Part shown: positions 17,321 through 25,898 of the stretch, piece after piece
Numbering within the stretch: position 1 is the stretch's first letter
How the letters are laid out: each line of letters opens with the position of its first letter
From: Duncaniella sp.
Lineage (GTDB): Bacteria; Bacteroidota; Bacteroidia; Bacteroidales; Muribaculaceae
Direction: 5' to 3'
Assembly (NCBI GenBank): GCA_023664955.1
Contig: JAMPEV010000001.1
Location: 321,899 to 385,898, forward strand
Length of the DNA: 64,000 nucleotides
Made by a program: the position numbers and the translations under genes
The notes under the pieces: generated by a model
The model's input: only the letters and a program-made list of their open reading frames with translations
What the model was told of the DNA's origin: nothing
Database searches by the model: none

Positions 17321-18202
17321 TCAGTTTGCAGCGATTGAATCGGCCATTGCGCTTATTTCCGTCTCCCAATCATAAGCCAACGGGTTGATGCTTATCTCTT
17401 TAGCCCCGATTTGAGCATTTATCGCATTGACCTGGCGGCTATCAAAATCCTTCTGCGTGAAGAATATTTTAGCTTGATGCTTGTTAGAGTGGTCAATCAC
17501 CTCTTTCAGATTGCCAAGCGCGAGGTCCTTGTGCTCGGCATTTCCCATCACGATCTGCTCCAACTCGTAGTCGCGTGCAAAGTAGCTCAACGATGGATGC
17601 CACACCATGAAAGCGGCTCCTTTTTTCGTGACGAGTTTTGACGCAATCGCATTGTCAAGAGAATCAAGGTGTTGTGCGTATGCGTCATGGTTCTTTTGGT
17701 AATATTCCTTATGGTCAGGATCTATTTTCACCATCGCCGCAAGCATGTTTTTGAGTATGATTTTCGCATTCTTAACCGAACTCCATGTATGTGGATCAAC
17801 GGCATCAATGTCAACTATGCCGTCATGGCTATGAGTGCCGCGTATAGGTTCTATACCCTCAGAGGTGTTGAAGATCGGAAGTTCCGGATTAGCTTGACGG
17901 ATTTTGTCCAAAAGAGCAGCCTCAAATCCGATATTCCCCATTCTTAGATACCCCATTGACTTCTGCAGATTCATAAGGTGAGTCACCGAAGGGTCGTAGG
18001 TCTCGGGGTTTGCCCCATTCGCCAATAGACATCTCACCTCCGCACGGTCACCCACTATTTTCTCGAGAAGGAATTTCTGGGGCTCTATGCTGACGGTCAC
18101 AATCTTGCTCTCTGTAGGCTTCGACGAACATGCCACGATAGTCCATAGTCCTATCATAAGACCTGATAGTATAAGCAGTATGTTTATTTTTGATTTCATC
18201 AT
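17321..18202 (-). CDS. znuA: Zinc ABC transporter substrate-binding lipoprotein
   Basis: Captures zinc (or manganese) in the periplasm and hands it to the transporter. The 293 residues start with a lipoprotein signal ending at Cys25 (TIVAC). The family fold is clear: VTVSIEPQKFLLEKIVGD near the N-terminus, the ANPETYDPSVTHLMNL metal-site block, VDPHTWSSVKNA with the conserved His, and FMVWHPSLSYFARDY. A short His-containing loop (GTHSHDG) stands in the place of the longer His-rich loop typical of ZnuA. The gene heads the two-gene leftward operon with the ATPase. A -7 box lies 15 nt upstream of the start codon. Confidence 0.9.
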   Translation of the reverse strand: MMKSKINILLILSGLMIGLWTIVACSSKPTESKIVTVSIEPQKFLLEKIVGDRAEVRCLLANGANPETYDPSVTHLMNLQKSMGYLRMGNIGFEAALLDKIRQANPELPIFNTSEGIEPIRGTHSHDGIVDIDAVDPHTWSSVKNAKIILKNMLAAMVKIDPDHKEYYQKNHDAYAQHLDSLDNAIASKLVTKKGAAFMVWHPSLSYFARDYELEQIVMGNAEHKDLALGNLKEVIDHSNKHQAKIFFTQKDFDSRQVNAINAQIGAKEISINPLAYDWETEISAMADSIAAN

Positions 18203-18216
18203 GTCATATATTTTTG

Positions 18217-18224
18217 CAAATATA
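18217..18224 (-). promoter_or_regulatory. Promoter -7 box for znuA-znuC
   Basis: The minus strand reads TATATTTG, an exact TAnnTTTG match, and implies a leader of only about 10 nt. The surrounding 295-bp divergent gap holds this box and the glyS box at 18405; I see no clear Zur operator in it. Confidence 0.55.
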
Positions 18225-18404
18225 AGTATTTTTTAGCAATTGCGAGCGATTTATTAAATATTTTTTACTTTTTGGCACGCATTCCCATGTCATACGCTTA
18301 CTTTTATTGCCTAAACCACCTACGCTTTTTTACTTTTAACATTTTTAAAATTGAGCAAAGATGATTTAATCTTAACTTAAATCAATTCATTGAGAAAAAA
18401 TTAC

Positions 18405-18412
18405 TAATTTTG
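18405..18412 (+). promoter_or_regulatory. Promoter -7 box for glyS
   Basis: TAATTTTG matches TAnnTTTG and leaves a leader of about 80 nt before the ATG at 18498. Confidence 0.5.
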
Positions 18413-18497
18413 CGTCTTAAATGTAACGGATAGCGGACATGGATGTTCGTATTGTTCGAAATTAATGACCTAAATATTTGGTAAAATACGAAAATAA

Positions 18498-20042
18498 ATG
18501 GCAACTCAAGAAGACGTTTTCAAGAAAATCGTGAGCCACGCTAAGGAGTATGGCTTCGTGTTTCAATCAAGCGAAATATACGACGGCCTTTCTGCCGTAT
18601 ATGACTATGGACAGAATGGCGTGGAGCTTAAAAACAACATCAAGCGTTATTGGTGGGACTCTATGACTCTGCTCCACGAGAATATAGTCGGAATCGACTC
18701 CGCGATTTTCATGCACCCCACCATCTGGAAAGCTTCAGGCCACGTCGATGCTTTCAATGACCCCTTGATTGACAATAAGGATTCGAAGAAACGTTATCGT
18801 GCCGATGTGCTTATCGAGGACCAAATCGCTAAGATTGACGAGAAAATTGACAAGGAGGTCGCAAAGGCTGCCAAGCGTTTCGGCGATAGCTTCGACGAGG
18901 CTATGTTCCGCCAGACTAATCCTCGCGTCCTCGAACACCAGGCTAAGCGCGATGCTCTCCACGAACGTTTTGCAAAAGCGATGAATGATGGAAACCTCGA
19001 CGAACTTCGTCAGATTATCATCGATGAGGAAATCGTTTGTCCAATATCCGGAACTAAGAACTGGACTGAAGTGCGCCAATTCAACCTCATGTTCAAGACT
19101 GAGATGGGCTCGACAGCCGATGGTGCAATGACCGTCTACCTCCGTCCCGAAACTGCACAGGGTATCTTCGTAAACTACCTCAATGTCCAAAAGACCGGTC
19201 GTATGCGTATCCCCTTCGGTATCGCCCAGATTGGTAAGGCGTTCCGTAACGAAATTGTGGCACGCCAGTTCATTTTCCGTATGAGAGAGTTTGAGCAAAT
19301 GGAAATGCAATTTTTCGTTCGCCCCGGCTCTGAGATGGAATGGTTTAACAAATGGAAAGAGTTCCGCCTGCGTTGGCACAAGGCTCTCGGTCTTGGTGAT
19401 GAGAAGTATCGCTACCATGACCACGAAAAACTTGCTCACTATGCCAATGCGGCTACTGACATAGAGTTCCAAATGCCCTTCGGTTTCAAGGAGGTGGAGG
19501 GTATCCACTCTCGCACAAATTTCGACCTTTCTCAGCATGAGAAATTCTCAGGTAAGAAGATTCAATACTTTGACCCTGAGCTTAATGAAAGCTATACACC
19601 CTATGTCATCGAAACTTCTATCGGCGTTGACCGCATGGTGCTCTCCGTGCTATGTTCTTCTTACGAGGAGCAGGAACTCGAAGGTGGCGACAAGCGTGTG
19701 GTTCTCCACCTCCCGGCTCCCCTTGCCCCGGTGAAGTGTGCCGTAATGCCTCTCGTGCGTAAGGACGGCCTACCCGACAAGGCTCGTGAAATTGTCAACG
19801 AACTTAAGTTTGACTTCGCTACCCACTACGAGGAGAAGGATTCAATCGGTAAGCGTTATCGCCGTCAGGATGCCATCGGTACTCCATTCTGTATCACTGT
19901 CGACCATCAGACCCTTGAGGATAACACCGTCACCTTGCGTGAGCGCGACTCGATGAATCAAACTCGCGTGAACATTGATGACCTTCATTCCATTATTCAT
20001 AAAGAGGTGTCTCTTAACGCTCTTCTGCGAAAGTTGGGTTAA
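18498..20042 (+). CDS. glyS: Glycyl-tRNA synthetase, single-chain dimeric type
   Basis: Charges tRNA-Gly. At 514 residues this is the single-chain class II form, not the alpha/beta tetramer encoded by glyQ and glyS in E. coli. Seen are the N-terminal motif 1 region (FQSSEIYDGLSAVYDYGQNGVELKNNIKRYWW), motif 2 around FRNEIVARQFIFRMREFEQMEMQFF, TYxRPETAQGIF-type substrate binding (YLRPETAQGIFVNY), motif 3 SIGVDRMVLSVL and a C-terminal anticodon-binding domain (VKCAVMPLVRKDGLP). It has its own promoter and is followed 41 nt later by lemA. A 267-codon opposite-strand frame inside it is a shadow. Confidence 0.96.
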   Translation: MATQEDVFKKIVSHAKEYGFVFQSSEIYDGLSAVYDYGQNGVELKNNIKRYWWDSMTLLHENIVGIDSAIFMHPTIWKASGHVDAFNDPLIDNKDSKKRYRADVLIEDQIAKIDEKIDKEVAKAAKRFGDSFDEAMFRQTNPRVLEHQAKRDALHERFAKAMNDGNLDELRQIIIDEEIVCPISGTKNWTEVRQFNLMFKTEMGSTADGAMTVYLRPETAQGIFVNYLNVQKTGRMRIPFGIAQIGKAFRNEIVARQFIFRMREFEQMEMQFFVRPGSEMEWFNKWKEFRLRWHKALGLGDEKYRYHDHEKLAHYANAATDIEFQMPFGFKEVEGIHSRTNFDLSQHEKFSGKKIQYFDPELNESYTPYVIETSIGVDRMVLSVLCSSYEEQELEGGDKRVVLHLPAPLAPVKCAVMPLVRKDGLPDKAREIVNELKFDFATHYEEKDSIGKRYRRQDAIGTPFCITVDHQTLEDNTVTLRERDSMNQTRVNIDDLHSIIHKEVSLNALLRKLG

Positions 20043-20083
20043 TGAGTGCCAAATATCTGTTACAAACTAACAAATATTAAATT

Positions 20084-20662
20084 ATGAAGTACTTTAGACT
20101 GTTTATCCTCGTTGCTCTAATGCTCCCTATGCTGTCATCTTGCAACTACAATTCCCTCGTGGAGGAGAAGCAAGGTGTGGAGCAGGCTTGGGCTGAAGTC
20201 CAGAACCAGTATCAGCGTCGAGCCGACTTGATTCCTAACCTTGTCAATACTGTTAAGGGGTATGCTACACACGAAAGCGAGACTCTTGAAAAGGTGACAG
20301 AGGCTCGTGCGGCTGCGACATCTATCAACATCAACGCTGAGGACCTCAATGAGGAGACTCTTGCCAAATTCCAACAGGCGCAGAACAATCTAACCGGCGC
20401 ACTCAAGTCGCTCCTTGCTGTTTCTGAGGCTTATCCTGATTTGAAGGCCAATGAGAATTTCCGCGATCTCCAGGTGCAGCTTGAAGGTACTGAAAACCGT
20501 ATCGCAACAGCTCGTACACGCTACACTCAGGCGGTTGCTACATATAACACTTCTATCAAGAAATTCCCTACCAACATCTACGCAGGCTGGTTTGGCTTCA
20601 CCTCGGAGCCGCAGTTCAAGGCTGATGAGGCAGCCCAGCGTGCCCCGGAAGTGAAATTCTGA
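20084..20662 (+). CDS. lemA: LemA-family lipoprotein
   Basis: 192 residues: lipoprotein signal ending at Cys20 (MLSSC), then the LemA pattern of long helices with YNSLVEEKQGVEQAWAEVQNQYQRRADLIPNLVNTVKGYA and YNTSIKKFPTNIYAGWFGF near the end. LemA proteins are envelope-attached helical proteins of unclear role, often next to TPM-domain or peptidase genes. No such partner is here; the neighbours are glyS and an FKBP gene. The family assignment is firm, the function is not. Confidence 0.93.
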   Translation: MKYFRLFILVALMLPMLSSCNYNSLVEEKQGVEQAWAEVQNQYQRRADLIPNLVNTVKGYATHESETLEKVTEARAAATSININAEDLNEETLAKFQQAQNNLTGALKSLLAVSEAYPDLKANENFRDLQVQLEGTENRIATARTRYTQAVATYNTSIKKFPTNIYAGWFGFTSEPQFKADEAAQRAPEVKF

Positions 20663-20677
20663 TTTCAATGTATCAAG

Positions 20678-20720
20678 TCCTTCCGTGGAGGAGATTTGTC
20701 AAGTCCCATACCCGGAAGGA
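20678..20720 (+). terminator. Possible terminator after lemA
   Basis: TCCTTCCG (20678-20685) and CGGAAGGA (20713-20720) form a perfect 8-bp stem with a long loop. Only a weak T-rich tail follows, so efficiency is doubtful. Confidence 0.4.
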
Positions 20721-20783
20721 TTAATACAGTTTTATACTATCTCGGGATTCATCCCCGCACATTCTCTTGTGATCTAAAATTTT

Positions 20784-21344
20784 ATGAAACATTCTATTAA
20801 GGCGTTTTTCTTTTTGCTATTTGGCTTTGTGGCTTTTGTCGCTTGCAATAGCGATGATAATGAATCAACGTGGGAGGCCTATGAGGAATGGCGTGAAGCT
20901 AACGATAATTTCTTCTATGAGCAGAAATATCTTATGACTCCGCAAGGTAATTACTACCAGACCCTTATTCCCACTTGGAACAATTCGGCTCAGATTCTCA
21001 TCCGCTACCTCAACGACCGTAAGCTCACTGCCGGCAACCTTTCGCCACTCTTGACCTCCACAGTCGATGTGAAGTACATTGGCAGGCTTTATAATGGTGA
21101 GCCTTTTGACTCTTCCTACAATTTACGCACCAATGGCGATAGCATCTTCCGCACCGATATCACCGGTCTGATTCAGGGTTGGCAAATTGCTCTTGTGAAC
21201 ATGAATGTGGGCGATAGCGTAGAAATCGTTGTTCCCTACAATATGGGTTACGGCTCGTCATCAACCGGCATTATCAAGCCGTATTCCACCCTCGTATTTA
21301 ATCTTAAACTCGTGGATATACCTTTCTATGAGGTACGTCCGTGA
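20784..21344 (+). CDS. FKBP-type peptidyl-prolyl isomerase lipoprotein
   Basis: 186 residues with a lipoprotein signal ending at Cys21 followed by NSDDNES, an acidic stretch seen on surface-exported Bacteroidota lipoproteins. The C-terminal 100 residues are an FKBP domain: VDVKYIGRLYNGEPFDSSY, LIQGWQIALVNMNVGDSVEIVVPYNMGYGSSSTG and YSTLVFNLKLVDI. It would speed proline isomerisation in envelope proteins. A 70-residue helical spacer precedes the domain. The tgt gene follows after 41 nt, probably in the same unit. Confidence 0.92.
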   Translation: MKHSIKAFFFLLFGFVAFVACNSDDNESTWEAYEEWREANDNFFYEQKYLMTPQGNYYQTLIPTWNNSAQILIRYLNDRKLTAGNLSPLLTSTVDVKYIGRLYNGEPFDSSYNLRTNGDSIFRTDITGLIQGWQIALVNMNVGDSVEIVVPYNMGYGSSSTGIIKPYSTLVFNLKLVDIPFYEVRP

Positions 21345-21385
21345 TGTTCTCCGTGTCTCTTGTGTAGCTCCACTTAGGATAAGTT

Positions 21386-22516
21386 ATGGATTTTGAACTT
21401 CTCGCCACTGCCCCGGGTACCGATGCCCGTGCCGGTTTAATTACCACTGACCACGGCACCATCGAGACCCCGATTTTCATGCCGGTCGGTACGCTTGGTA
21501 GCGTCAAGGCTGTACATCAGCATGAGCTCCGCGATGATATTAAGGCTCAGATTATCCTTGGCAACACTTACCATCTATATCTGCGTCCGGGTATAGACAT
21601 CCTTGAAAAAGCCGGTGGCTTGCATAAATTTAATGGCTGGAAACGTCCGATTCTCACTGACAGCGGTGGCTTCCAGGTGTTCTCTCTTTCTTCCAATCGT
21701 AAACTCACAGAGGAGGGGGCGCATTTCCGTTCCCACATCGATGGCTCAAAGCATCTTTTCACCCCTGAGAATGTGGTAGATATTGAGCGTAGCATCGGTG
21801 CCGACATTATGATGGCTCTTGACGAATGTCCTCCCGGCACGGCTGATTATACCTATGCGCGCAAGTCGCTCGGACTTACTCAGCGTTGGCTTGAGAGAGG
21901 ATGGAAACGGTACAAGGAGACAGAGGGTAAGTATGGCTATAGCCAAGCTTATTTCCCCATTGTGCAGGGCGTGGTGTATCCTGACCTCCGCAGGGATGCC
22001 GCTAAGCATGTGGCTGATTTAGGCGCGGCTGGTAATGCTATCGGTGGTCTGGCCGTGGGCGAACCCACTGAAGTAATGTACGAGATGATTGAAGTGGTTA
22101 ATGAGATACTTCCTGCCGATAAGCCTCGTTACCTGATGGGTGTTGGAACTCCGGCCAACATTCTCGAAGCCATTGACCGCGGTGTCGACATGATGGACTG
22201 CGTGATGCCTACCCGAAACGGACGTAACGGAATGCTTTTCACTCGCCACGGAGTAATGAACATGCGCAATAAGAAGTGGGCTGATGACTTTTCTCCGATT
22301 CAGGAGGATGGCCCAAGCTATGTTGACCACGTATACTCCAAGGCTTATCTCCGGCATCTCTTCATCGCTGATGAAATTCTTGCCATGCAGATCGCCTCGA
22401 TTCATAATCTCGCCTTCTATTTATGGCTTGTGGGTGAGGCTCGTAAGCATATAATTGCAGGTGATTTCAAGCAGTGGAAAACTGAAATGATTGAATCTGT
22501 CACCCGACGTTTATGA
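21386..22516 (+). CDS. tgt: Queuine/preQ1 tRNA-guanine transglycosylase
   Basis: Exchanges guanine 34 for a queuosine precursor in GUN-anticodon tRNAs. The 376 residues carry the active-site blocks ILTDSGGFQVFSL (general acid/base Asp), GNAIGGLAVGEP, YLMGVGTPANILEAI and the nucleophile Asp block MMDCVMPTRNGRNG. The C-terminal zinc motif of Tgt (three Cys and one His) is not present: the expected region reads EDGPSYVDHVYSKAYLRHLF, with no Cys. As far as I recall this is common in Bacteroidota Tgt. The stop overlaps the next gene's start (ATGA). Confidence 0.95.
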   Translation: MDFELLATAPGTDARAGLITTDHGTIETPIFMPVGTLGSVKAVHQHELRDDIKAQIILGNTYHLYLRPGIDILEKAGGLHKFNGWKRPILTDSGGFQVFSLSSNRKLTEEGAHFRSHIDGSKHLFTPENVVDIERSIGADIMMALDECPPGTADYTYARKSLGLTQRWLERGWKRYKETEGKYGYSQAYFPIVQGVVYPDLRRDAAKHVADLGAAGNAIGGLAVGEPTEVMYEMIEVVNEILPADKPRYLMGVGTPANILEAIDRGVDMMDCVMPTRNGRNGMLFTRHGVMNMRNKKWADDFSPIQEDGPSYVDHVYSKAYLRHLFIADEILAMQIASIHNLAFYLWLVGEARKHIIAGDFKQWKTEMIESVTRRL

Positions 22517-23583
22517 AAATTCTTGATTGGTACATAATAAAGAAGTTTTTGGGTACTTACGTGTTTGCGATTGCCTTGATTTTGGCTATCACAATCATGT
22601 TTGACATCAATGAGAAGCTTGATGCCTTCCTGAAAGCGCCACTCAAAGCCACTATCTTTGACTATTTTCTTAATTTTCTTCCATATTTCGCCAATCAGTT
22701 CAGCCCGCTGTTCACTTTTATCGCGGTAATCTTCTTTACTTCTAAGTTAGCTGATAATTCAGAGATTATCGCAATGCTATCCACCGGAATGAGCTATCAG
22801 AGGCTTTTACGTCCATACATGATGAGTGCGACTGTGATAGCGGTGGTAACTTACCTTCTGAGTGCATATATAATCCCTCCTGCCAACGTCAAACGAATAG
22901 ATTACACTAACACCTACGTGCGAAACAAGCGTGTGGATTATGGCGCAAATATCCAGCTACAGGTGGCGAAAGGTGAGATTGCCTATATGTCACGTTATGA
23001 TAACATTCAGAAGGTGGGCTATAAGTTCTCGCTCGAATCATTTGAGAATAAGAAACTTGTGTCGCGCCTCACTGCACAGTCAATCCGATGGGACACTCTC
23101 CACAATTGGACCGTACGCGATTATATGATTCGCGATTTCGATGGTCAAAGGGAGAAAATAACTCGAGGCTCGCGACTTGACACTGTCATTCCCATTGAGC
23201 CGCGCGATTTCCTGATTTCCAAGGATGACCATGAGACTATGACCTCCCCCGCGCTTCGTGAGTATATCTCGCGCCAAAAGGAGAGGGGAGTGGCAAATAT
23301 TAAATCCTTCGAGATTGAGAATCATCGACGATATGCCATGACGGCTGCCGCTTTCATCCTCACGGTGATAGGTATGTCGCTTTCTTCACGCAAGGTGAAG
23401 GGTGGCATGGGACTGAATATCGGTATCGGCTTGGTGTTGAGCTTCAGTTACATCCTGTTTATGACTGTCACGTCAACGTTTGCCATCTCCGGTTATACTT
23501 CGCCTATGGTGGCCATGTGGATTCCGAATATCCTTTATTCCATCATTGCCGTGGTGCTTTATTACAAGGCATCCCATAGGTAA
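22513..23583 (+). CDS. LptF/LptG (YjgP/YjgQ) family permease
   Basis: A 356-residue inner-membrane protein for lipopolysaccharide export, of normal family length. N-terminal helices (about 12-34, 55-78, 95-118) include LDWYIIKKFLGTYVFA and the NSEIIAMLSTGMSYQRLLRPY motif. A periplasmic beta-jellyroll (about 130-265) and three C-terminal helices (RYAMTAAAFILTVIGMSLSSRKVKGGMG) complete the fold. It is translationally coupled to tgt by a 4-nt overlap. With the long permease at 13062 it may make up the LptF/LptG pair; which is which cannot be told from sequence alone. Confidence 0.92.
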   Translation: MKILDWYIIKKFLGTYVFAIALILAITIMFDINEKLDAFLKAPLKATIFDYFLNFLPYFANQFSPLFTFIAVIFFTSKLADNSEIIAMLSTGMSYQRLLRPYMMSATVIAVVTYLLSAYIIPPANVKRIDYTNTYVRNKRVDYGANIQLQVAKGEIAYMSRYDNIQKVGYKFSLESFENKKLVSRLTAQSIRWDTLHNWTVRDYMIRDFDGQREKITRGSRLDTVIPIEPRDFLISKDDHETMTSPALREYISRQKERGVANIKSFEIENHRRYAMTAAAFILTVIGMSLSSRKVKGGMGLNIGIGLVLSFSYILFMTVTSTFAISGYTSPMVAMWIPNILYSIIAVVLYYKASHR

Positions 23584-23592
23584 TACGTGTCA

Positions 23593-24981
23593 TCATGCTT
23601 GTGGAGATTCCGATGCCGGTTTCTGTGATGAAGATGGCGCGGTATTTATAGTTTTTGTTGTCGGTGAGGACGGTTGGATATTGACGGGATGCGATGATGT
23701 ATCCATGTTCTTAATCTGTATGTTGGTCACATCTGTTCCTGAAGGATCGTTGAAGAGGCGGAGCCCGAACGAGGGAGCTACGGCGATTAAATGCTCGAAA
23801 ATCGCACTTTGGATTGCTTCATACGCTGTCCACTGTGTAGTAGCGGTGTAGCACCATAACTGCAGTGGAATGCCTTCGCCGGTTGGTGTCATAACGCGCA
23901 CGAGTATCTGCTCCTCATCAGTGATAGCCGGGTTATTTATTAGCCACTGGCACATGTAGATACGGAAGAGACCGAGATTCGTTTCCAATGAACCGTTGAC
24001 CACGGCGATTCCCGGGTCGTAAATCATTTTACCTTCGCTTTTAAGCTTGTCTACGTATGGCTTAACGATAGGGAACTGATTGCATATTTTATCGATTAGT
24101 TCCGGAGTTGCCGTGCTGATGGTGTCAGAATCGAATATCACACTCCGTGCAATCTGACGGCAGCCGCTGTTGGTCATTCCGCGCCAGTTCTGAAATGAGG
24201 AGGAGATGAGTGAGTAAGGTGGGAGCGTGACTATTGTATTGTCGAAATTCTGTACTTTTACAGAGGTTAGCGAAACGTCAATCACTATGCCGTTGGCTAT
24301 TGTGGAAGGCACCACAATCCAGTCACCCACACGGAGCATGTCGTTTTGCGATAATTGCATACCTGCCACGAGCCCTAATATGCTGTCCTTGAACACCAAC
24401 ATCAGCACAGCTGCAAATGCTCCAAGTCCCGTGAGAAGGGTGACAGGCGATTTGTCTACTAAGATTGACACACATATTATAATTGTAATTACCCAAAGTA
24501 TGCCAACCACGGTGTCCATTATCCCTTTGAGTGGTAGATTTTTAGTGTTGCGCTTTTCGTCGAATCGCATCCATATAAATGAAGCTATCTTGCAAAGTGC
24601 CATGCATATCACTATGGATGTATAGATGAGTAGAACTTTAAATACGATATCCTTAAAGGTATTGTCAGATGTGAAGGCGAAAGGAAGCAACGCTAACATT
24701 ACCAATGGTGGAATCACATGGCTACACCTAACCAAAACGTGATGATCCATAAGTTCCTTGGTAAGAGAGCTGTCACGTATCATCATTATCTTCTTGGCGC
24801 AATAAAGAATTAACCATCGGGCCACCCAGCCTAAGAAGAGTGCCAGGACTACGATTATGCCTATGTAAATCGCATCCTCAAGACCTTTCTCTTTTTCAAG
24901 ACCTAAGAAGTCGAGGAGCTTATGTATGTTTACTAAGAGCAATTGGGCCACTTTGTGGGTTGGTATAATTGAAACTAACAT
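23593..24981 (-). CDS. MscS-family mechanosensitive ion channel
   Basis: Inner-membrane channel that releases solutes on osmotic downshift. From the ATG at 24981 it has 462 residues; a GTG at 25026 would add 15. Five hydrophobic segments occupy about residues 38-215, the last being the pore helix (LLTGLGAFAAVLMLVFKDSILGLVAGMQL). The MscS beta domain follows (MLRVGDWIVVPSTIANGIVIDVSLTSVKVQNFDNTIVTLPPYSLI), which resembles the larger YbdG-like group. The C-terminal 35 residues are rich in Ser, Thr and Pro and look disordered. It converges on the LptF/G gene with 9 nt between the stops. Confidence 0.92.
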   Translation of the reverse strand: MLVSIIPTHKVAQLLLVNIHKLLDFLGLEKEKGLEDAIYIGIIVVLALFLGWVARWLILYCAKKIMMIRDSSLTKELMDHHVLVRCSHVIPPLVMLALLPFAFTSDNTFKDIVFKVLLIYTSIVICMALCKIASFIWMRFDEKRNTKNLPLKGIMDTVVGILWVITIIICVSILVDKSPVTLLTGLGAFAAVLMLVFKDSILGLVAGMQLSQNDMLRVGDWIVVPSTIANGIVIDVSLTSVKVQNFDNTIVTLPPYSLISSSFQNWRGMTNSGCRQIARSVIFDSDTISTATPELIDKICNQFPIVKPYVDKLKSEGKMIYDPGIAVVNGSLETNLGLFRIYMCQWLINNPAITDEEQILVRVMTPTGEGIPLQLWCYTATTQWTAYEAIQSAIFEHLIAVAPSFGLRLFNDPSGTDVTNIQIKNMDTSSHPVNIQPSSPTTKTINTAPSSSQKPASESPQA

Positions 24982-25048
24982 AAATAAAAGAGTTGAATTA
25001 CGATGTTTACTTTGTATACTTAACACGACAAGATTGAATAATGTTTGC

Positions 25049-25056
25049 TAAATTTG
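25049..25056 (+). promoter_or_regulatory. Promoter -7 box for the unknown membrane protein
   Basis: TAAATTTG matches TAnnTTTG in the gap divergent from the MscS gene, about 63 nt before the ATG at 25119. Confidence 0.45.
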
Positions 25057-25118
25057 CAGAGAAAACGAGAATGAGGTAGGAACACTTTTCAAGTATATTT
25101 TACCATAATTTTTTAGAG

Positions 25119-25673
25119 ATGATTTTTGTGACTATAATTTTGAATATGATACTTATATCTATGTTTCAATCGGTGGAGTTCTATGTAATAGCCGCTGTGA
25201 TAGCTGCGGCTATTGTTGCATACTCTGCCAAAAACGGTGCTCATGGGCCTGCACGCCAATATCTCATTGCGGGTGTATTGACCAAGGAGGATAAGCATAT
25301 TTCGCCGATGATAGAGCTAATTTGTAATGAAGACGGCTCTGTTTTACTTCGCCGTTACGGGGTGGAAGGTGTCTCGTTATCAGGAGCCGTAAGCCTTGCT
25401 GTTACTGTGGTCGGATTCGATGTGAAAATAAAAGAAAGAATTGTTGAAGGCCAGCCCGGGCCGACAATGGAATCTGCTACTATACGTGACGATATTAAAT
25501 TATCATACCAGAACGGAGATGACGATGAAATGATTGATACTGCCTCGTTCCGCCTCGACTTCATGGCTCAAGAACGATACTTCTTAAGTTACACTTCCGA
25601 AACCACCGGCCTCTTCGCTGCCACACCCCTCAAAAACCGCCCCGGTAACCATTTGATAAAGACAATGCAGTAA
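25119..25673 (+). CDS. Unrecognised single-membrane-anchor protein
   Basis: 184 residues. A long hydrophobic N-terminus (about 1-36, two runs split by FQSVE) anchors it. The remaining 150 residues are soluble and begin with a basic GPARQYLIAG stretch, with strand-like alternation (SVLLRRYGVEGVSLSGAVSLAVTVVG). Internal ATGs at 25146 and 25161 are alternative starts. It ends at a strong bidirectional-type terminator. I recognise no domain. The codon use and frame integrity look real and a promoter box precedes it. Confidence 0.75.
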   Translation: MIFVTIILNMILISMFQSVEFYVIAAVIAAAIVAYSAKNGAHGPARQYLIAGVLTKEDKHISPMIELICNEDGSVLLRRYGVEGVSLSGAVSLAVTVVGFDVKIKERIVEGQPGPTMESATIRDDIKLSYQNGDDDEMIDTASFRLDFMAQERYFLSYTSETTGLFAATPLKNRPGNHLIKTMQ

Positions 25674-25776
25674 GGCGCATAAATTAAGTGTGACAATTAC
25701 AGTTGTAGTGATTGCCAACAGCAAACACCGACATATTGTTTCAAAATATACTTATCCTGACGAATATATTATACGA

Positions 25777-25809
25777 AAACGCCAGCTGTGAGAGTAGCAG
25801 CTGGCGTTT
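25777..25809. terminator. Rho-independent terminator between convergent genes
   Basis: AAACGCCAGCTG and CAGCTGGCGTTT form a perfect 12-bp stem around a 9-nt loop, with T-rich sequence on both sides. It can end both the gene at 25119 and the leftward GH operon. Confidence 0.85.
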
Positions 25810-25898
25810 CCTTTAAGTCAATTAGTTAGATTAATAACTTGGACTATATTGTTTAGCTATTCAAATTCTAATGAAGATTAATCCACAATGAATAATGG

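Noticed and set aside
18735-19538. 267-codon frame on the minus strand
   Set aside because: It lies wholly inside glyS, which has all family motifs on the plus strand; the opposite frame has no recognisable domain.
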